The notes under the pieces: model-generated
The model's database searches: none
What the model was told of the DNA's origin: nothing
The model's input: only the letters and a program-made list of their open reading frames with translations
From: an uncultured Duncaniella sp.
GTDB taxonomy: Bacteria > Bacteroidota > Bacteroidia > Bacteroidales > Muribaculaceae
Assembly: GCA_910587515.1 (NCBI GenBank)
Contig: CAJULW010000009.1
Span: 1-46,302 of the forward strand
Length of the DNA stretch: 46,302 nt
Direction of reading: 5' to 3'
Shown here: positions 7,281-16,032 of the stretch, one piece after another
Numbering within the stretch: the first letter of the stretch is position 1
Layout of the letters: each line of letters starts with the position of its first letter
Program-made: the position numbers and the translations under genes

Positions 7281-9158
7281 CTATCCTAAAATGCCGGAAA
7301 TGTCGTCAATGTTTATTATTGTGAACACTTTTTGTCCTTCAGGGGTGAGCGAAGGTGTGGGAAGGCGGAAAAGGTCGCTTATCAGTTTGTCCATTTCCGC
7401 TGGCGTCAGTGTTTGTCCGCGTTTGATCGCGCTGCTTCTGGCCATGGAAAGGGCTATGCGCTCTTGTAGCCCTGTGGCGAGTCCCTCTCCGCTTTCGGTT
7501 ATGCTTTCGATCATTCCAAGAAGGGTGTCACGGGGATTTGAGCCGGTCAGCACCGAGGGTATGCCTATTATGCTCCAGGTGTTGTCACCGAGAGGAGCTA
7601 TGTTGAAACCGAGTTCTTCCAACGAAGGAGCAATGTCGGTCAGAATCGCGTTTTGTGACGGTGATAGCTCGACGGCTTCCGGAAACATTGTCGTCTGACA
7701 TGCGAATTTCTGTTCTCGTGCCTTGTCGATATAACTGTCGTAAAGTATGCGTTTGTGGGCGCGGTGCTGGTCTATGATCATCAGACCGTCGCGTGACGGT
7801 GTGAGGATATATGAATTTTTCAGTTGGAGAGTGGCGGTCGCACGGGTGTCTACGTCCATCTCCAATTCGTTTTGCGTTTCGGGACAGTTGACTTTGCTTT
7901 CAACCATTGAGGCATAGCCGTCGTCACGTTTTTTCACGAAATCGTCATAAAGTTTTTCCCAGTCTTGGAATTGGGATTGACGTGAGGCTGTGTGTTCGGA
8001 CACGTGGCTGGAGGAGACTGACGATGCCCGTTTCGCATTGCCTGTTCCGGTGATGGCAAATGGATTGTAGCCTCCGTCGAGTTCAACCTCGTGGGTTGCG
8101 TCATTGTCAGGGGCAAAGACGGGGATCTCGGGTGCGTCTTCGATGTCAAAGTCAATGGCTGGAGCCGCGTTGAACCGACCGAGTGATTCGCGAACAGCAG
8201 CGGTCAATATCTGCCATATTGCCTGTTCGTTTTCGAATTTGATTTCATTTTTGGTCGGATGTATGTTGACGTCGATGGTCTCTGGATCGACGGTCAGATT
8301 TATGAAATAATTGGGCTGTGCCTCTGCCGGGATCAGGCGTTCATAACATTGAAGGATGGCCTTGTGGAAATATGGATGTCGCATGTTTCGCCCGTTGACC
8401 ATGAAATATTGCAGCGGATTGCGTTTGCGCGCGTTTTCAGGCAAACCGATGAAGCCGTTGATGCGGACTATCGAGGTGTCGGTTTCCACGGGTATTATCT
8501 GCTTGTCAAGTGATTTGCCGAAAAGGTCGGCTATGCGCTGTTTCAATGATGCCCTCAATAGAGAATGTAGCGTCACTTCATTGCTGATCAGCGTGAATTC
8601 GATACCTGTGTTGACAAGAGCGAGGCGTTCGAACTCCCGCATGATATTGCTCATCTCCACGGAGTCCTTTTTGAGAAATTTTCTTCGTGCCGGGACATTG
8701 AAAAACAGGTTTTTGACCATCAGGTTACTGCCGGGAGCACAGGCTTCCGGTTGTTGACTTTCAACTTTGGAGCCATTGATGATCAGACGTGTGCCAATGC
8801 TCTCGCCTTTAAGCATAGTACGGAGATCTACTTGAGCTATAGCTGCGATCGATGCCAATGCTTCTCCTCTGAACCCCATTGTGGATAGGGCGAAAAGATC
8901 GTCTGCCTTACGTATTTTGGATGTGGCATGGCGTTCGAAAGCAAGCCGTGCGTCGGTATCGCTCATTCCAGAGCCGTTGTCGATAACCTGAATTAGGGTG
9001 CGTCCGGCGTCTTTAAGTATGATAGTCACAGAGGTCGCTCCGGCATCGATGGAGTTTTCCACCAGTTCCTTTATTACAGATGCAGGCCGTTGTATCACCT
9101 CTCCGGCTGCGATTTGATTTGCCACCGAGTCGGGCAAAAGGCGGATTACGTCGCTCAT
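7281..9158 (-). CDS. mutL: DNA mismatch repair protein MutL
   Basis: MutL links MutS mismatch recognition to strand removal. The 625-residue protein has the GHKL ATPase N-terminus: E36 in KELVENSIDAG, DNGSGM at 60-65, GFRGEAL at 95-101, and the transducer motif VNGRNMRHP at 254-262. A low-complexity linker (about 335-440) leads to the dimerisation domain. In that domain the metal-site motifs of endonuclease-type MutL are eroded: DQHA-x2-E appears as DQHRAHK (463-469), the ACHxA motif is MARSSAIKRG (572-581), and the C-P-H-G-R-P motif is replaced by LTPEGQK (604-610). The start ATG 9158 overlaps the OstA-like stop in an ATGA arrangement, so translation is probably coupled. The identity is certain; nicking competence is doubtful. 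Confidence 0.97.
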   Translation of the reverse strand: MSDVIRLLPDSVANQIAAGEVIQRPASVIKELVENSIDAGATSVTIILKDAGRTLIQVIDNGSGMSDTDARLAFERHATSKIRKADDLFALSTMGFRGEALASIAAIAQVDLRTMLKGESIGTRLIINGSKVESQQPEACAPGSNLMVKNLFFNVPARRKFLKKDSVEMSNIMREFERLALVNTGIEFTLISNEVTLHSLLRASLKQRIADLFGKSLDKQIIPVETDTSIVRINGFIGLPENARKRNPLQYFMVNGRNMRHPYFHKAILQCYERLIPAEAQPNYFINLTVDPETIDVNIHPTKNEIKFENEQAIWQILTAAVRESLGRFNAAPAIDFDIEDAPEIPVFAPDNDATHEVELDGGYNPFAITGTGNAKRASSVSSSHVSEHTASRQSQFQDWEKLYDDFVKKRDDGYASMVESKVNCPETQNELEMDVDTRATATLQLKNSYILTPSRDGLMIIDQHRAHKRILYDSYIDKAREQKFACQTTMFPEAVELSPSQNAILTDIAPSLEELGFNIAPLGDNTWSIIGIPSVLTGSNPRDTLLGMIESITESGEGLATGLQERIALSMARSSAIKRGQTLTPAEMDKLISDLFRLPTPSLTPEGQKVFTIINIDDISGILG

Positions 9159-11185
9159 GCTTCAATCTCCTTTCTTATTATCGCATAGGTGGATATTCGT
9201 TTGTTTCTGTCTGAAATATAGGCTGAAGATTTCCAGCCGGGTAGAAGACCTTCATGGTCGGTATCTTCTTTTACCGGCATATTTGGCTTCATGTTTGTCT
9301 GTATGCTGTCGATTGGTGCCGCCTTTAACGAATCGGCAGCAAGTGTATCGATGTCATGTAAATCGATAGTCTGCGTGTCAGATGTCAAAGAGTCCGCTAC
9401 CGGAATTTCGGATGTGTGTTCGGGTTTGACTGGGTTGGGATTGATCGGAACCAATGGCTTGGGGCGCCCGGTGGCTGTGCCGCGTATGGTATATGCGTCC
9501 GGGCGTATTTTGCCAAAGAGTTTCTGCGATTTTAGCTCGGCCATCTCAGGTGGATAGTCGAATACTTCGTCTGGCGCCATGGGTCGTAGTGGCCCGAACC
9601 ATCTGAATTGTGGAAGATAGTAGGCTGAGCGTTTTGCAAGGTAAAGCGGAGTCGCTTTACCGGTTGTTTCCGGCCACATTATCAAGTGCTCTATGTCATT
9701 GCCGTTGAAATATGCGTCCATGAAGCTGCTTTCAGTGAACACGAACTTATTGTAGGTGGAATCGCTTTCCATCGGGAACATGATTTCCTGGACGTTGCCC
9801 TCTACATATAGCCGGCGGATTGTGGAGTCGTTGAACCACGCTGTCATGTCGGCCCCGGCAAGTTGGTTGTAACAGTCCTCACCGACATGCTGTGCGACAA
9901 CGCCTGACTCGGGCAGGCGAGCCCAGTCTGTGGTTGAATCGTTGAAATGTACGTATATTACGTTGCCTACAATCTGGTTGTCGTAATGCCAGATCACAGG
10001 ATGATAATACATATATAATATGGAGTCGCGTTCGACTATGCTCATTGAGTCGCAAAGACCTTGAAGATCGTTTCGGAAAAAACGTACACGGTGGAAAGCA
10101 TCAGTGACTTTGGATGAGTCAGCCAACATATAGGCACTGATGGTATCGGCGTGTAGGTAGAGTGTGTCTTTTTGTGAATATTCCATCGCGAGGGCGTTGC
10201 CCGTGACGAAAGCAGAGTCTGTCAGTTCATTATAAAAGCCGTAGTCTCCGCGCAATTCCGATTGTCTTGCAGAGTCTGTCAGCACCATATTGCCGAAAGC
10301 CTCGCCATAACCTTTCATTCTATCGTAGAAAAGGGTGTCGCCTGTCAGATAGTTGCCCCGTTTGGTATGTACTGTCGACCGGTCATAGAGGTCGGCGAGC
10401 CCCAGATTTGTGTCATAGAATCCGGACGAGGAACTGATCTCTCCGTCTTTACTTACGATGAGGGTAGGACACATCAGTTGGGCTATGTGAGTATCGGTGT
10501 TATATGTGAGGGAGTCGGTAAACATCCTCAGAGTGTCATTGGGGCGCGGTCCTGTGAGATCTACGTTGAGATAGAAGAACGCATCTTTAGTCGCCGGGTA
10601 GTAATAGCCCTGCAGGGAGCGGAGTATATTCTGTTTGTCGGTCAGAGTCCCTCCGGTCTCATAATAACCAACATCTTGAGCCATGTCATAGAAGAAAACG
10701 TCTGTTGTCAGTGAGACGTCGCGGTTGATGAGTCTTACTTTTCCTCCTGGATAGGCTCTCAGTTCGGCAAGTTCATTGATTCCGTTGTAGTACAATTCGT
10801 CGCCATATACGAAAAGAGTATCACCCTGTTCCATGCGGACGTTGCGGAATGCGTCGAGCGACGAGGTGGATTCGCTGAAACGAGCGCTGTCGCAATACAT
10901 AAACATGTCTCCTTTGCGGAACATGACGTTGCCGACGAGCACTTGCACATCAGAGTCCCTGGCCTGATCGAACATCAGCCTGTCCGCTTTTTCCAAAAAG
11001 ACTTTGCCCGGTTCGTGACGGTCGACTGTGGGGATCGTTGGGCGAACCACACTTTTGCGTGGTGAGTTAGTTGTTTTGGGTATGGGTGCTTTTGCCTGCG
11101 TGTCTTTTGGTGATTGCGCAAGCATGGCGGGGAGCGTGACGGCTCCGATCGCAATAAGTGCGAATATGTGTGAACGTTTCAACAC
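9155..11185 (-). CDS. OstA-like protein (LptA/LptD-N related)
   Basis: This 676-residue exported protein has a signal peptide ending near AMLAQ (residue 24) and a GTG start at 11185. From about residue 60 it shows the OstA-like beta-repeat pattern seen in LptA and the LptD N-domain, for example KVFLEKADRLMFDQ, VLVGNVMFRKGDMFMYCDSA and further strand repeats such as SSSGFYDTNL and RGDYGFYNELTDSAFVTGN. It lacks the large LptD barrel; the C-terminal 110 residues are proline-rich and polar. The family in Bacteroidetes is presumed to serve in lipopolysaccharide transport across the periplasm, but the exact role is not settled. It sits between surA (15-base gap) and mutL (4-base overlap). Confidence 0.88.
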   Translation of the reverse strand: MLKRSHIFALIAIGAVTLPAMLAQSPKDTQAKAPIPKTTNSPRKSVVRPTIPTVDRHEPGKVFLEKADRLMFDQARDSDVQVLVGNVMFRKGDMFMYCDSARFSESTSSLDAFRNVRMEQGDTLFVYGDELYYNGINELAELRAYPGGKVRLINRDVSLTTDVFFYDMAQDVGYYETGGTLTDKQNILRSLQGYYYPATKDAFFYLNVDLTGPRPNDTLRMFTDSLTYNTDTHIAQLMCPTLIVSKDGEISSSSGFYDTNLGLADLYDRSTVHTKRGNYLTGDTLFYDRMKGYGEAFGNMVLTDSARQSELRGDYGFYNELTDSAFVTGNALAMEYSQKDTLYLHADTISAYMLADSSKVTDAFHRVRFFRNDLQGLCDSMSIVERDSILYMYYHPVIWHYDNQIVGNVIYVHFNDSTTDWARLPESGVVAQHVGEDCYNQLAGADMTAWFNDSTIRRLYVEGNVQEIMFPMESDSTYNKFVFTESSFMDAYFNGNDIEHLIMWPETTGKATPLYLAKRSAYYLPQFRWFGPLRPMAPDEVFDYPPEMAELKSQKLFGKIRPDAYTIRGTATGRPKPLVPINPNPVKPEHTSEIPVADSLTSDTQTIDLHDIDTLAADSLKAAPIDSIQTNMKPNMPVKEDTDHEGLLPGWKSSAYISDRNKRISTYAIIRKEIEA

Positions 11186-11200
11186 GGCTTGCTGTTTGGC

Positions 11201-12562
11201 TTATTGTTTGTTCCAGCCTTTATGCTTGAATTCGCAGTTACGCCAACCTTCCTCTATACGGATGTATGTGTTTTTGATTTTGTCCGCGAGCCATTTGTTG
11301 AGCACTTCTTCGCGGCGTGAGTTCTCGTACATGTTTTTAAGCAACTGATAGTCGTCGCTGATATTGGCCTTGTGGCCTGGGATGCGGTTGGATAGTTTGA
11401 CCAAAGCCACGATTTCGTGGTTGGTTTTAGGATGAACCATAATGAAGGGGGCAGAAATGTCTCCCGGTTCCATTTTGTCGACAAGTTTGGCTATTTCCTG
11501 TGGTAGTTCTGACATTTGGAAGCGTGTTGAGCCGGTGTTTTCATTGACCATTCGACCCTTGCTGTTGCGTGTGTCTTTGTCTTGTGAAAGGAATAAAACC
11601 GCATCTTCAAACGTGAATTTGCCGTCTCGTATATCAGCCCGCAGCGAATCGACACGGTTTACGGCTTCCGTAAGATCCTTTTCTGCGACTTTCGGCTTTA
11701 ACAGGATGTGGCGGACGTTTACACGGTCACCGCGTTTTTCAATGAGTTGCATGATATGGAAACCGTATTCAGTCTCCACTATTTTAGACACTTTTTTAGG
11801 GTCGTTCAAATTGAACGCTACAGCTGCGAATTCAGGGACTAATTGTCCGCGTCCGGTAAAGCCGAGCTCACCTCCGCGGTTCGCGCTTCCCGGATCTTCG
11901 GAATAAAGGATGGCAAGTGTCGAAAACTGGCTTTCCCCTTTGTTGACCTGTTCGGTAAAGTTGCGCAGGCGTGCCTTGACATCTTCAACTGCTTCTCGTG
12001 GAACCACAGGCGCGATAGTGAGTACTTGTACTTCCACCTGGGTCGGGACCCATGGGATGCTGTCCTCTGGGAGTCTGTCGAAATAACGGCGTATGTCCGC
12101 GGGTGTAGCCTTGATATCTTCGGTAAGTTTCTGTTGCACCTGCTGTATGCGCGAACGGTTACTGATCATTTCGCGGAGCGATTCACGCAGGGTGGGTATG
12201 GACTTGTGGAAATACTGCTCTACTTTCTCTTTTGAGCCAAGTTGGTTTATGTAATTGTTCAGATAGGCTTCTACTTGCTGCATTACCATTCCATCCGGAG
12301 CCAGGATGGTGTCGGCTTCGGCCTGGTGTAGATATAGCTTTTCAATTGCCAATTGCTCTGGTATGACACAGTATGGATCACCGGCTATGGGCACTTTCTC
12401 ATAAAGCATTGTCTGGTATGCTTCCTCTATCTCTGATTTCCAGATCGGTTGGTCGCCTACCACCCAGGCCACCTCTTCAGCAATATTGTCGGTCCCGGCT
12501 GATACATAGACGGCTGCGGCAAGGGAAATGGCGGCGAACAGTATGGTCGATTTGATTTTCAC
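11201..12562 (-). CDS. surA: SurA-type periplasmic peptidyl-prolyl isomerase
   Basis: This is a periplasmic chaperone that carries outer membrane proteins to the Bam complex. It has 453 residues, a signal peptide (cleavage near VSAG) and a GTG start at 12562. The SurA N-domain follows (VAWVVGDQPIWKSEIEEAY). Two parvulin-like domains follow: the first spans about 168-280 with SEDPGSANRGGELGF and FGFHIMQL-like elements (here YGFHIMQLIEKR), the second about 280-395 beginning NVRHILLKPKV. It is the first gene of the operon that runs to secA. A Bacteroidales-type promoter lies 73 bases upstream. Bacteroidetes often carry several SurA paralogues; only one is in this window. Confidence 0.92.
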   Translation of the reverse strand: MKIKSTILFAAISLAAAVYVSAGTDNIAEEVAWVVGDQPIWKSEIEEAYQTMLYEKVPIAGDPYCVIPEQLAIEKLYLHQAEADTILAPDGMVMQQVEAYLNNYINQLGSKEKVEQYFHKSIPTLRESLREMISNRSRIQQVQQKLTEDIKATPADIRRYFDRLPEDSIPWVPTQVEVQVLTIAPVVPREAVEDVKARLRNFTEQVNKGESQFSTLAILYSEDPGSANRGGELGFTGRGQLVPEFAAVAFNLNDPKKVSKIVETEYGFHIMQLIEKRGDRVNVRHILLKPKVAEKDLTEAVNRVDSLRADIRDGKFTFEDAVLFLSQDKDTRNSKGRMVNENTGSTRFQMSELPQEIAKLVDKMEPGDISAPFIMVHPKTNHEIVALVKLSNRIPGHKANISDDYQLLKNMYENSRREEVLNKWLADKIKNTYIRIEEGWRNCEFKHKGWNKQ

Positions 12563-12634
12563 GTAAATACTGAATAAATGTGAGAATTAAAACAATGAAG
12601 ACTTGCTTGAAAAAGCAGGAGCGCTTCAAAGCCC

Positions 12635-12666
12635 CAAAGTTACTAAAAATCTGTCAATCCAACTAA
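12635..12666 (-). promoter_or_regulatory. Promoter of the surA-secA operon
   Basis: On the minus strand, TAACTTTG (12642 to 12635) matches the Bacteroidales -7 consensus TAnnTTTG exactly. TTAG (12666 to 12663) is a three-of-four match to the -33 TTTG at a 20-base spacing. It sits in the 310-base divergent region 12563-12872, which otherwise holds only A/T-rich sequence and the dut promoter. Confidence 0.65.
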
Positions 12667-12802
12667 AAAGCAAACGATTTAAAGAAAATTTCACACTCCG
12701 AGATTAGCTTGTCGGCATGGGGTCTTTCGATAAATTATGTGAATTTTAATCTAAAAATCCATTTAGTAGAGTAAAAACTGCCCGCAATTGAAAGAATTTT
12801 GC

Positions 12803-12810
12803 TACTTTCG
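12803..12810 (+). promoter_or_regulatory. Probable dut promoter (-7 element)
   Basis: TACTTTCG differs from TAnnTTTG at one base and is preceded by a T-rich tract. The -33 match is weak (ACTG 22 bases upstream). It would start transcription about 55 bases before the dut ATG at 12873 and drive the dut-TPR-DUF4292-EnvC-like set. Confidence 0.5.
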
Positions 12811-12872
12811 CTTGTTAATTAAATGTGTATTTCGCTTTTCAGCTATTTGCCAACCGTTTTTGTCAGTCCTGT

Positions 12873-13316
12873 ATGGAGCATATTAAAGTAAAAATCATCA
12901 ATGAATCGGGCAATCTGCTTCCGGCTTACGAGACGCCATCGTCTGCCGGTATGGATGTGCGGGCCAGGCTTTCCGAGCCTCTGACTCTTGCGCCTCTGCA
13001 ACGCGCGCTTGTGCCTACCGGGCTTCGGATACAGTTGCCGCAGGGATATGAATGCCAGGTGAGACCTCGTTCCGGACTCGCGCTTAAGCATGGAATATCG
13101 CTTGTCAACACTCCCGGAACGATAGACGCGGACTATCGAGGCGAGATCGGAATAATAGTTATCAATCTTTCCGACAAGCCTTATACCATTACCGACGGTG
13201 AACGTATAGCGCAGTTGGTTATAAAATCCTACGTACATGTGACATGGGAGCCGGTGGAGCGGATTGACGATACGGCCAGAGGCGACGGTGGCTTTGGTCA
13301 CACAGGTGTGAATTGA
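12873..13316 (+). CDS. dut: dUTP diphosphatase
   Basis: dUTPase hydrolyses dUTP to dUMP and diphosphate, keeping uracil out of DNA and supplying thymidylate synthesis. It has 147 residues from ATG 12873; an upstream in-frame ATG at 12825 adds 16 residues unlike the family. All five trimeric dUTPase motifs are visible: SSAGMDVRA (motif 1), RPRSGLALKHG (motif 2), GTIDADYRGEI (motif 3), GERIAQLVI (motif 4), and GDGGFGHTG near the C-terminus (motif 5, which closes over the nucleotide). It is the first gene of a run with a TPR protein, a DUF4292 lipoprotein and an EnvC-like protein, an order I recall from other Bacteroidetes. The uracil-DNA glycosylase gene ung is also in this window but is not linked. 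Confidence 0.97.
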   Translation: MEHIKVKIINESGNLLPAYETPSSAGMDVRARLSEPLTLAPLQRALVPTGLRIQLPQGYECQVRPRSGLALKHGISLVNTPGTIDADYRGEIGIIVINLSDKPYTITDGERIAQLVIKSYVHVTWEPVERIDDTARGDGGFGHTGVN

Positions 13317-13338
13317 CCAGTCTAACGAAATCAAATAC

Positions 13339-15081
13339 ATGAGACGACTCCCTGTCATAATCTTATTGTCGCTCGTTATCGGAGCGTTAACAGTCATGGC
13401 CCGCGGCCGTAACGATGCTGGTCGTGCCGAGGATGTGCGTAAGGCTGATTACATATACCTTGAAGCTTTGCGGGCGAAATCACAGGGAAAGCATGACGCT
13501 GCTTTTGCTCTTTTGCAGAAAGCACGGGAATTGAACGGTGAAGACAAAGAAATAGGCGTGGAGCTTTCTACATATCTTCTGCGCTTGTCGCAGACAGATT
13601 CGACACGGCTTGGAGAGTCTATGCGCATGCTTAAGGAATATTGTGAGGAAAATCCCTCGGATATCTATTATGGAGGACGTTATGCAATGCTCAATGAGCA
13701 GCTTCTCAACCGAGAAGAAGCTCTTGATACTTGGGAAAGGCTTCACACTTTGTATCCGGATAGACTTGAGATAACCTATCGCTACGCCGGTGTGCTCGGT
13801 CAGGGCGGTACGGATGCCGACCGTGATAAGGCGATAGCTGTCTACGATTCGGTCGAAGTGGCAGAGGGAAAAAGCATACCTCTTTCGTCCAAGAAGATAC
13901 AGTTGTATTATTCCTTGCAGGATACCGCTGCTATTCTTGCCGAGGCTGACAGGTTGAGGGAGTCGTCACCGAAAAATGTGGAATATCAGGTCTTTTCCGG
14001 AGATATATATTCGATGTTCGGAATCAACGACCTGGCAAAGGTTTTTTATGACAGCGCATGTGTGCTCGGACCCTCAAGCGGTCTTGCGTACTATTCACGA
14101 GCTCAGTTCTATAATTCTCTCGGTGACAGTGCGGCTTTCAACCGCGAGGTTTTCCAGGCATTGAAACAGAAAGATCTCGATGTCGAGACGAAACTCGTGA
14201 TACTTCGTTCATATATACAGGAAATGTTTGACGACTCCACGAGCATGCCTCAGGTGCGCCAGCTTTTCGATGTGTTGATTGATCAGCATCCGCATGAGCA
14301 TGACATACACTCGCTGTATTCACGATATCTGATAGTTTCGCAGGATTACGATAAGGCTGCTGAGCAGACGGAGCGGGCTCTCGATCTTGACCCGGCCGAT
14401 GAAGAGGGGTGGGAGATGCTCACGTCACTTTATCTTCAGGTAGACGATCTGGATAAAGCACAGGAGGCTATAAAGCGTTCGTTGCGCTACTATCCTTCCA
14501 ATCCGCGTCAATATCTTGTGCTCGGTTCTATCCATGAGCAGAACGGTGAGGGGGAAAAGGCTGCCCGGGAATACGCCCGGGCGCTTGAATTGACTGATTC
14601 GGCCGATGTCAATCTGCTGTCACGAGTCTACGGAGCCATGGGTGATAATCTTTATGCCAGAGAGTTGCCCGACAGCGCGTTCACTCTTTATCAGAAATCT
14701 ATCCTTTATGATCCGCAAAATTATCTTGCACTCAACAATTGTGCATATTATCTCGCTTGCGAGGGAAAGGAACTTGACAGGGCTTTATCCATGATAGAGA
14801 CCGCTATCGCGGCCGAGCCGGAAAACGCTACGTCGATGGATACATACGCCTGGGTCTTGTTCAAACGCAAGGATTATGCCAAAGCCCGCGAGATTATCGA
14901 CCGGACATTGGCATTGACGGAGGAGCGAGGCGAAGATATACTCGAACATGCCGGTGACATATATTTTATGGACGGTGAACCTGACAAGGCTTTGGAGTTT
15001 TGGAAGGAGGCTTTGAAACTCAATCCCTCAAACGAGCTTCTTGAAAAAAAAGTGAAACATAAGACCTATTTCTTCAAATGA
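13339..15081 (+). CDS. Exported TPR-repeat protein
   Basis: This 580-residue protein has a signal peptide (MRRLPVIILLSLVIGALTVMA), so it is periplasmic or outer-membrane associated. The rest is a solenoid of tetratricopeptide repeats. Clear examples are KAAEQTERALDLDPADEEGW, KAQEAIKRSLRYYPSNPRQY, KAAREYARALEL near the middle, and KALEFWKEALKLNPSNELLE at the end. Such proteins are scaffolds with no catalytic site. It starts 22 bases after dut, and its stop overlaps the next start as ATGA (15078-15081), suggesting translational coupling with the DUF4292 lipoprotein. The partner proteins cannot be read from the sequence. Confidence 0.92.
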   Translation: MRRLPVIILLSLVIGALTVMARGRNDAGRAEDVRKADYIYLEALRAKSQGKHDAAFALLQKARELNGEDKEIGVELSTYLLRLSQTDSTRLGESMRMLKEYCEENPSDIYYGGRYAMLNEQLLNREEALDTWERLHTLYPDRLEITYRYAGVLGQGGTDADRDKAIAVYDSVEVAEGKSIPLSSKKIQLYYSLQDTAAILAEADRLRESSPKNVEYQVFSGDIYSMFGINDLAKVFYDSACVLGPSSGLAYYSRAQFYNSLGDSAAFNREVFQALKQKDLDVETKLVILRSYIQEMFDDSTSMPQVRQLFDVLIDQHPHEHDIHSLYSRYLIVSQDYDKAAEQTERALDLDPADEEGWEMLTSLYLQVDDLDKAQEAIKRSLRYYPSNPRQYLVLGSIHEQNGEGEKAAREYARALELTDSADVNLLSRVYGAMGDNLYARELPDSAFTLYQKSILYDPQNYLALNNCAYYLACEGKELDRALSMIETAIAAEPENATSMDTYAWVLFKRKDYAKAREIIDRTLALTEERGEDILEHAGDIYFMDGEPDKALEFWKEALKLNPSNELLEKKVKHKTYFFK

Positions 15082-15959
15082 AGTTTAAGAGATATTTACC
15101 TCTTATCGGACGGTGCTGCGTCGGACTTCGGTTCTATCCGTTGATTATGGTGCTTGCTTTTGTTGTCGTGTCGTGCCGTTCGGGAAGGCAGGCCGTTGAC
15201 AGCGGTGATTATCACCAGGACTCATCTGCGGCTTTGAGCCCCAAGAGGCTTAAGACTATGCTTGGTGAACTTGAGGCCGGTTATGGAAACTGGGAGGATG
15301 TGAGAATGCCTGTCACGTTACGGTTAAAGAATCCCGGAGGAATGAGCATCAATGGATCTATGAGCATGAAGAGAGGTGAGAGTGTTTATCTCTCGTTGCG
15401 TGTGTTCGGTATGGAGGTGGCCTCTCTTATGGTGACTCAAGACAGTGTCTTCGGCTTGTATAAATTGAAGAAAATATATTTCGCGGAAAGTGTTTCCGAT
15501 ATGTCGGGCGGTTTTCCTATGACGGTTTCGAATGTACAGGACCTAATGCTCGGCAGAGCATTCGCTTTGGGTGCTGTTTCTCTTGAAGATATGAAGTGTG
15601 ACCTGAGAGGGAACGGAAGAGAATGGACTGTGAAACCGGGATATAGCCCGAAGGATATAAGTTATGAATTTACGGTAGACACTCCTACCGGCAATTTGGA
15701 GCGACTTTCGGTAGAGCTGCCCTCACGCAAGCCAATTACGGTGGAATATTCGGATTTTTCAACGACTGATGTGGGGCCGGTGGCCGGAAAGACTGAATTT
15801 ACAGCCTCTACGTCAAAGATTGTAATGTCCGGGGAAATGGAATTGAATCTACGTAAGGCGGAATGGAACAAGGGAAAGGTTGGAAAGTGGTCGGAACCTT
15901 ACGGATATAAGCGTGTCCGAGCCTCCGAGATTTTGAAAATGCTTTCAGGTAAGCATTGA
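15078..15959 (+). CDS. DUF4292 lipoprotein
   Basis: This 293-residue protein has a hydrophobic N-terminus ending in the lipobox VVVSC (Cys near residue 33), so it should be lipid-anchored. An internal ATG at 15147 would give a shorter and more typical signal sequence. The body has the DUF4292 pattern: VTLRLKNPGGMSINGSMSMKRGESVYLSLRVFGMEVASLMVTQDSVFG in several strands, then LDRLSVELPS-like and GEMELNLRKAEWN strands. From memory, DUF4292 is grouped with LolA/LolB-like folds, which would suggest lipoprotein or lipid handling; this should be checked. It is coupled to the TPR gene by a 4-base overlap and is followed by an EnvC-like gene after 73 bases. Confidence 0.85.
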   Translation: MKFKRYLPLIGRCCVGLRFYPLIMVLAFVVVSCRSGRQAVDSGDYHQDSSAALSPKRLKTMLGELEAGYGNWEDVRMPVTLRLKNPGGMSINGSMSMKRGESVYLSLRVFGMEVASLMVTQDSVFGLYKLKKIYFAESVSDMSGGFPMTVSNVQDLMLGRAFALGAVSLEDMKCDLRGNGREWTVKPGYSPKDISYEFTVDTPTGNLERLSVELPSRKPITVEYSDFSTTDVGPVAGKTEFTASTSKIVMSGEMELNLRKAEWNKGKVGKWSEPYGYKRVRASEILKMLSGKH

Positions 15960-16032
15960 ATTCCAACTGATAGAGAGTGAGCAGACGCAACGATATAACA
16001 ATTAGAAACCGAAAAGAATTTCATCAATATCA

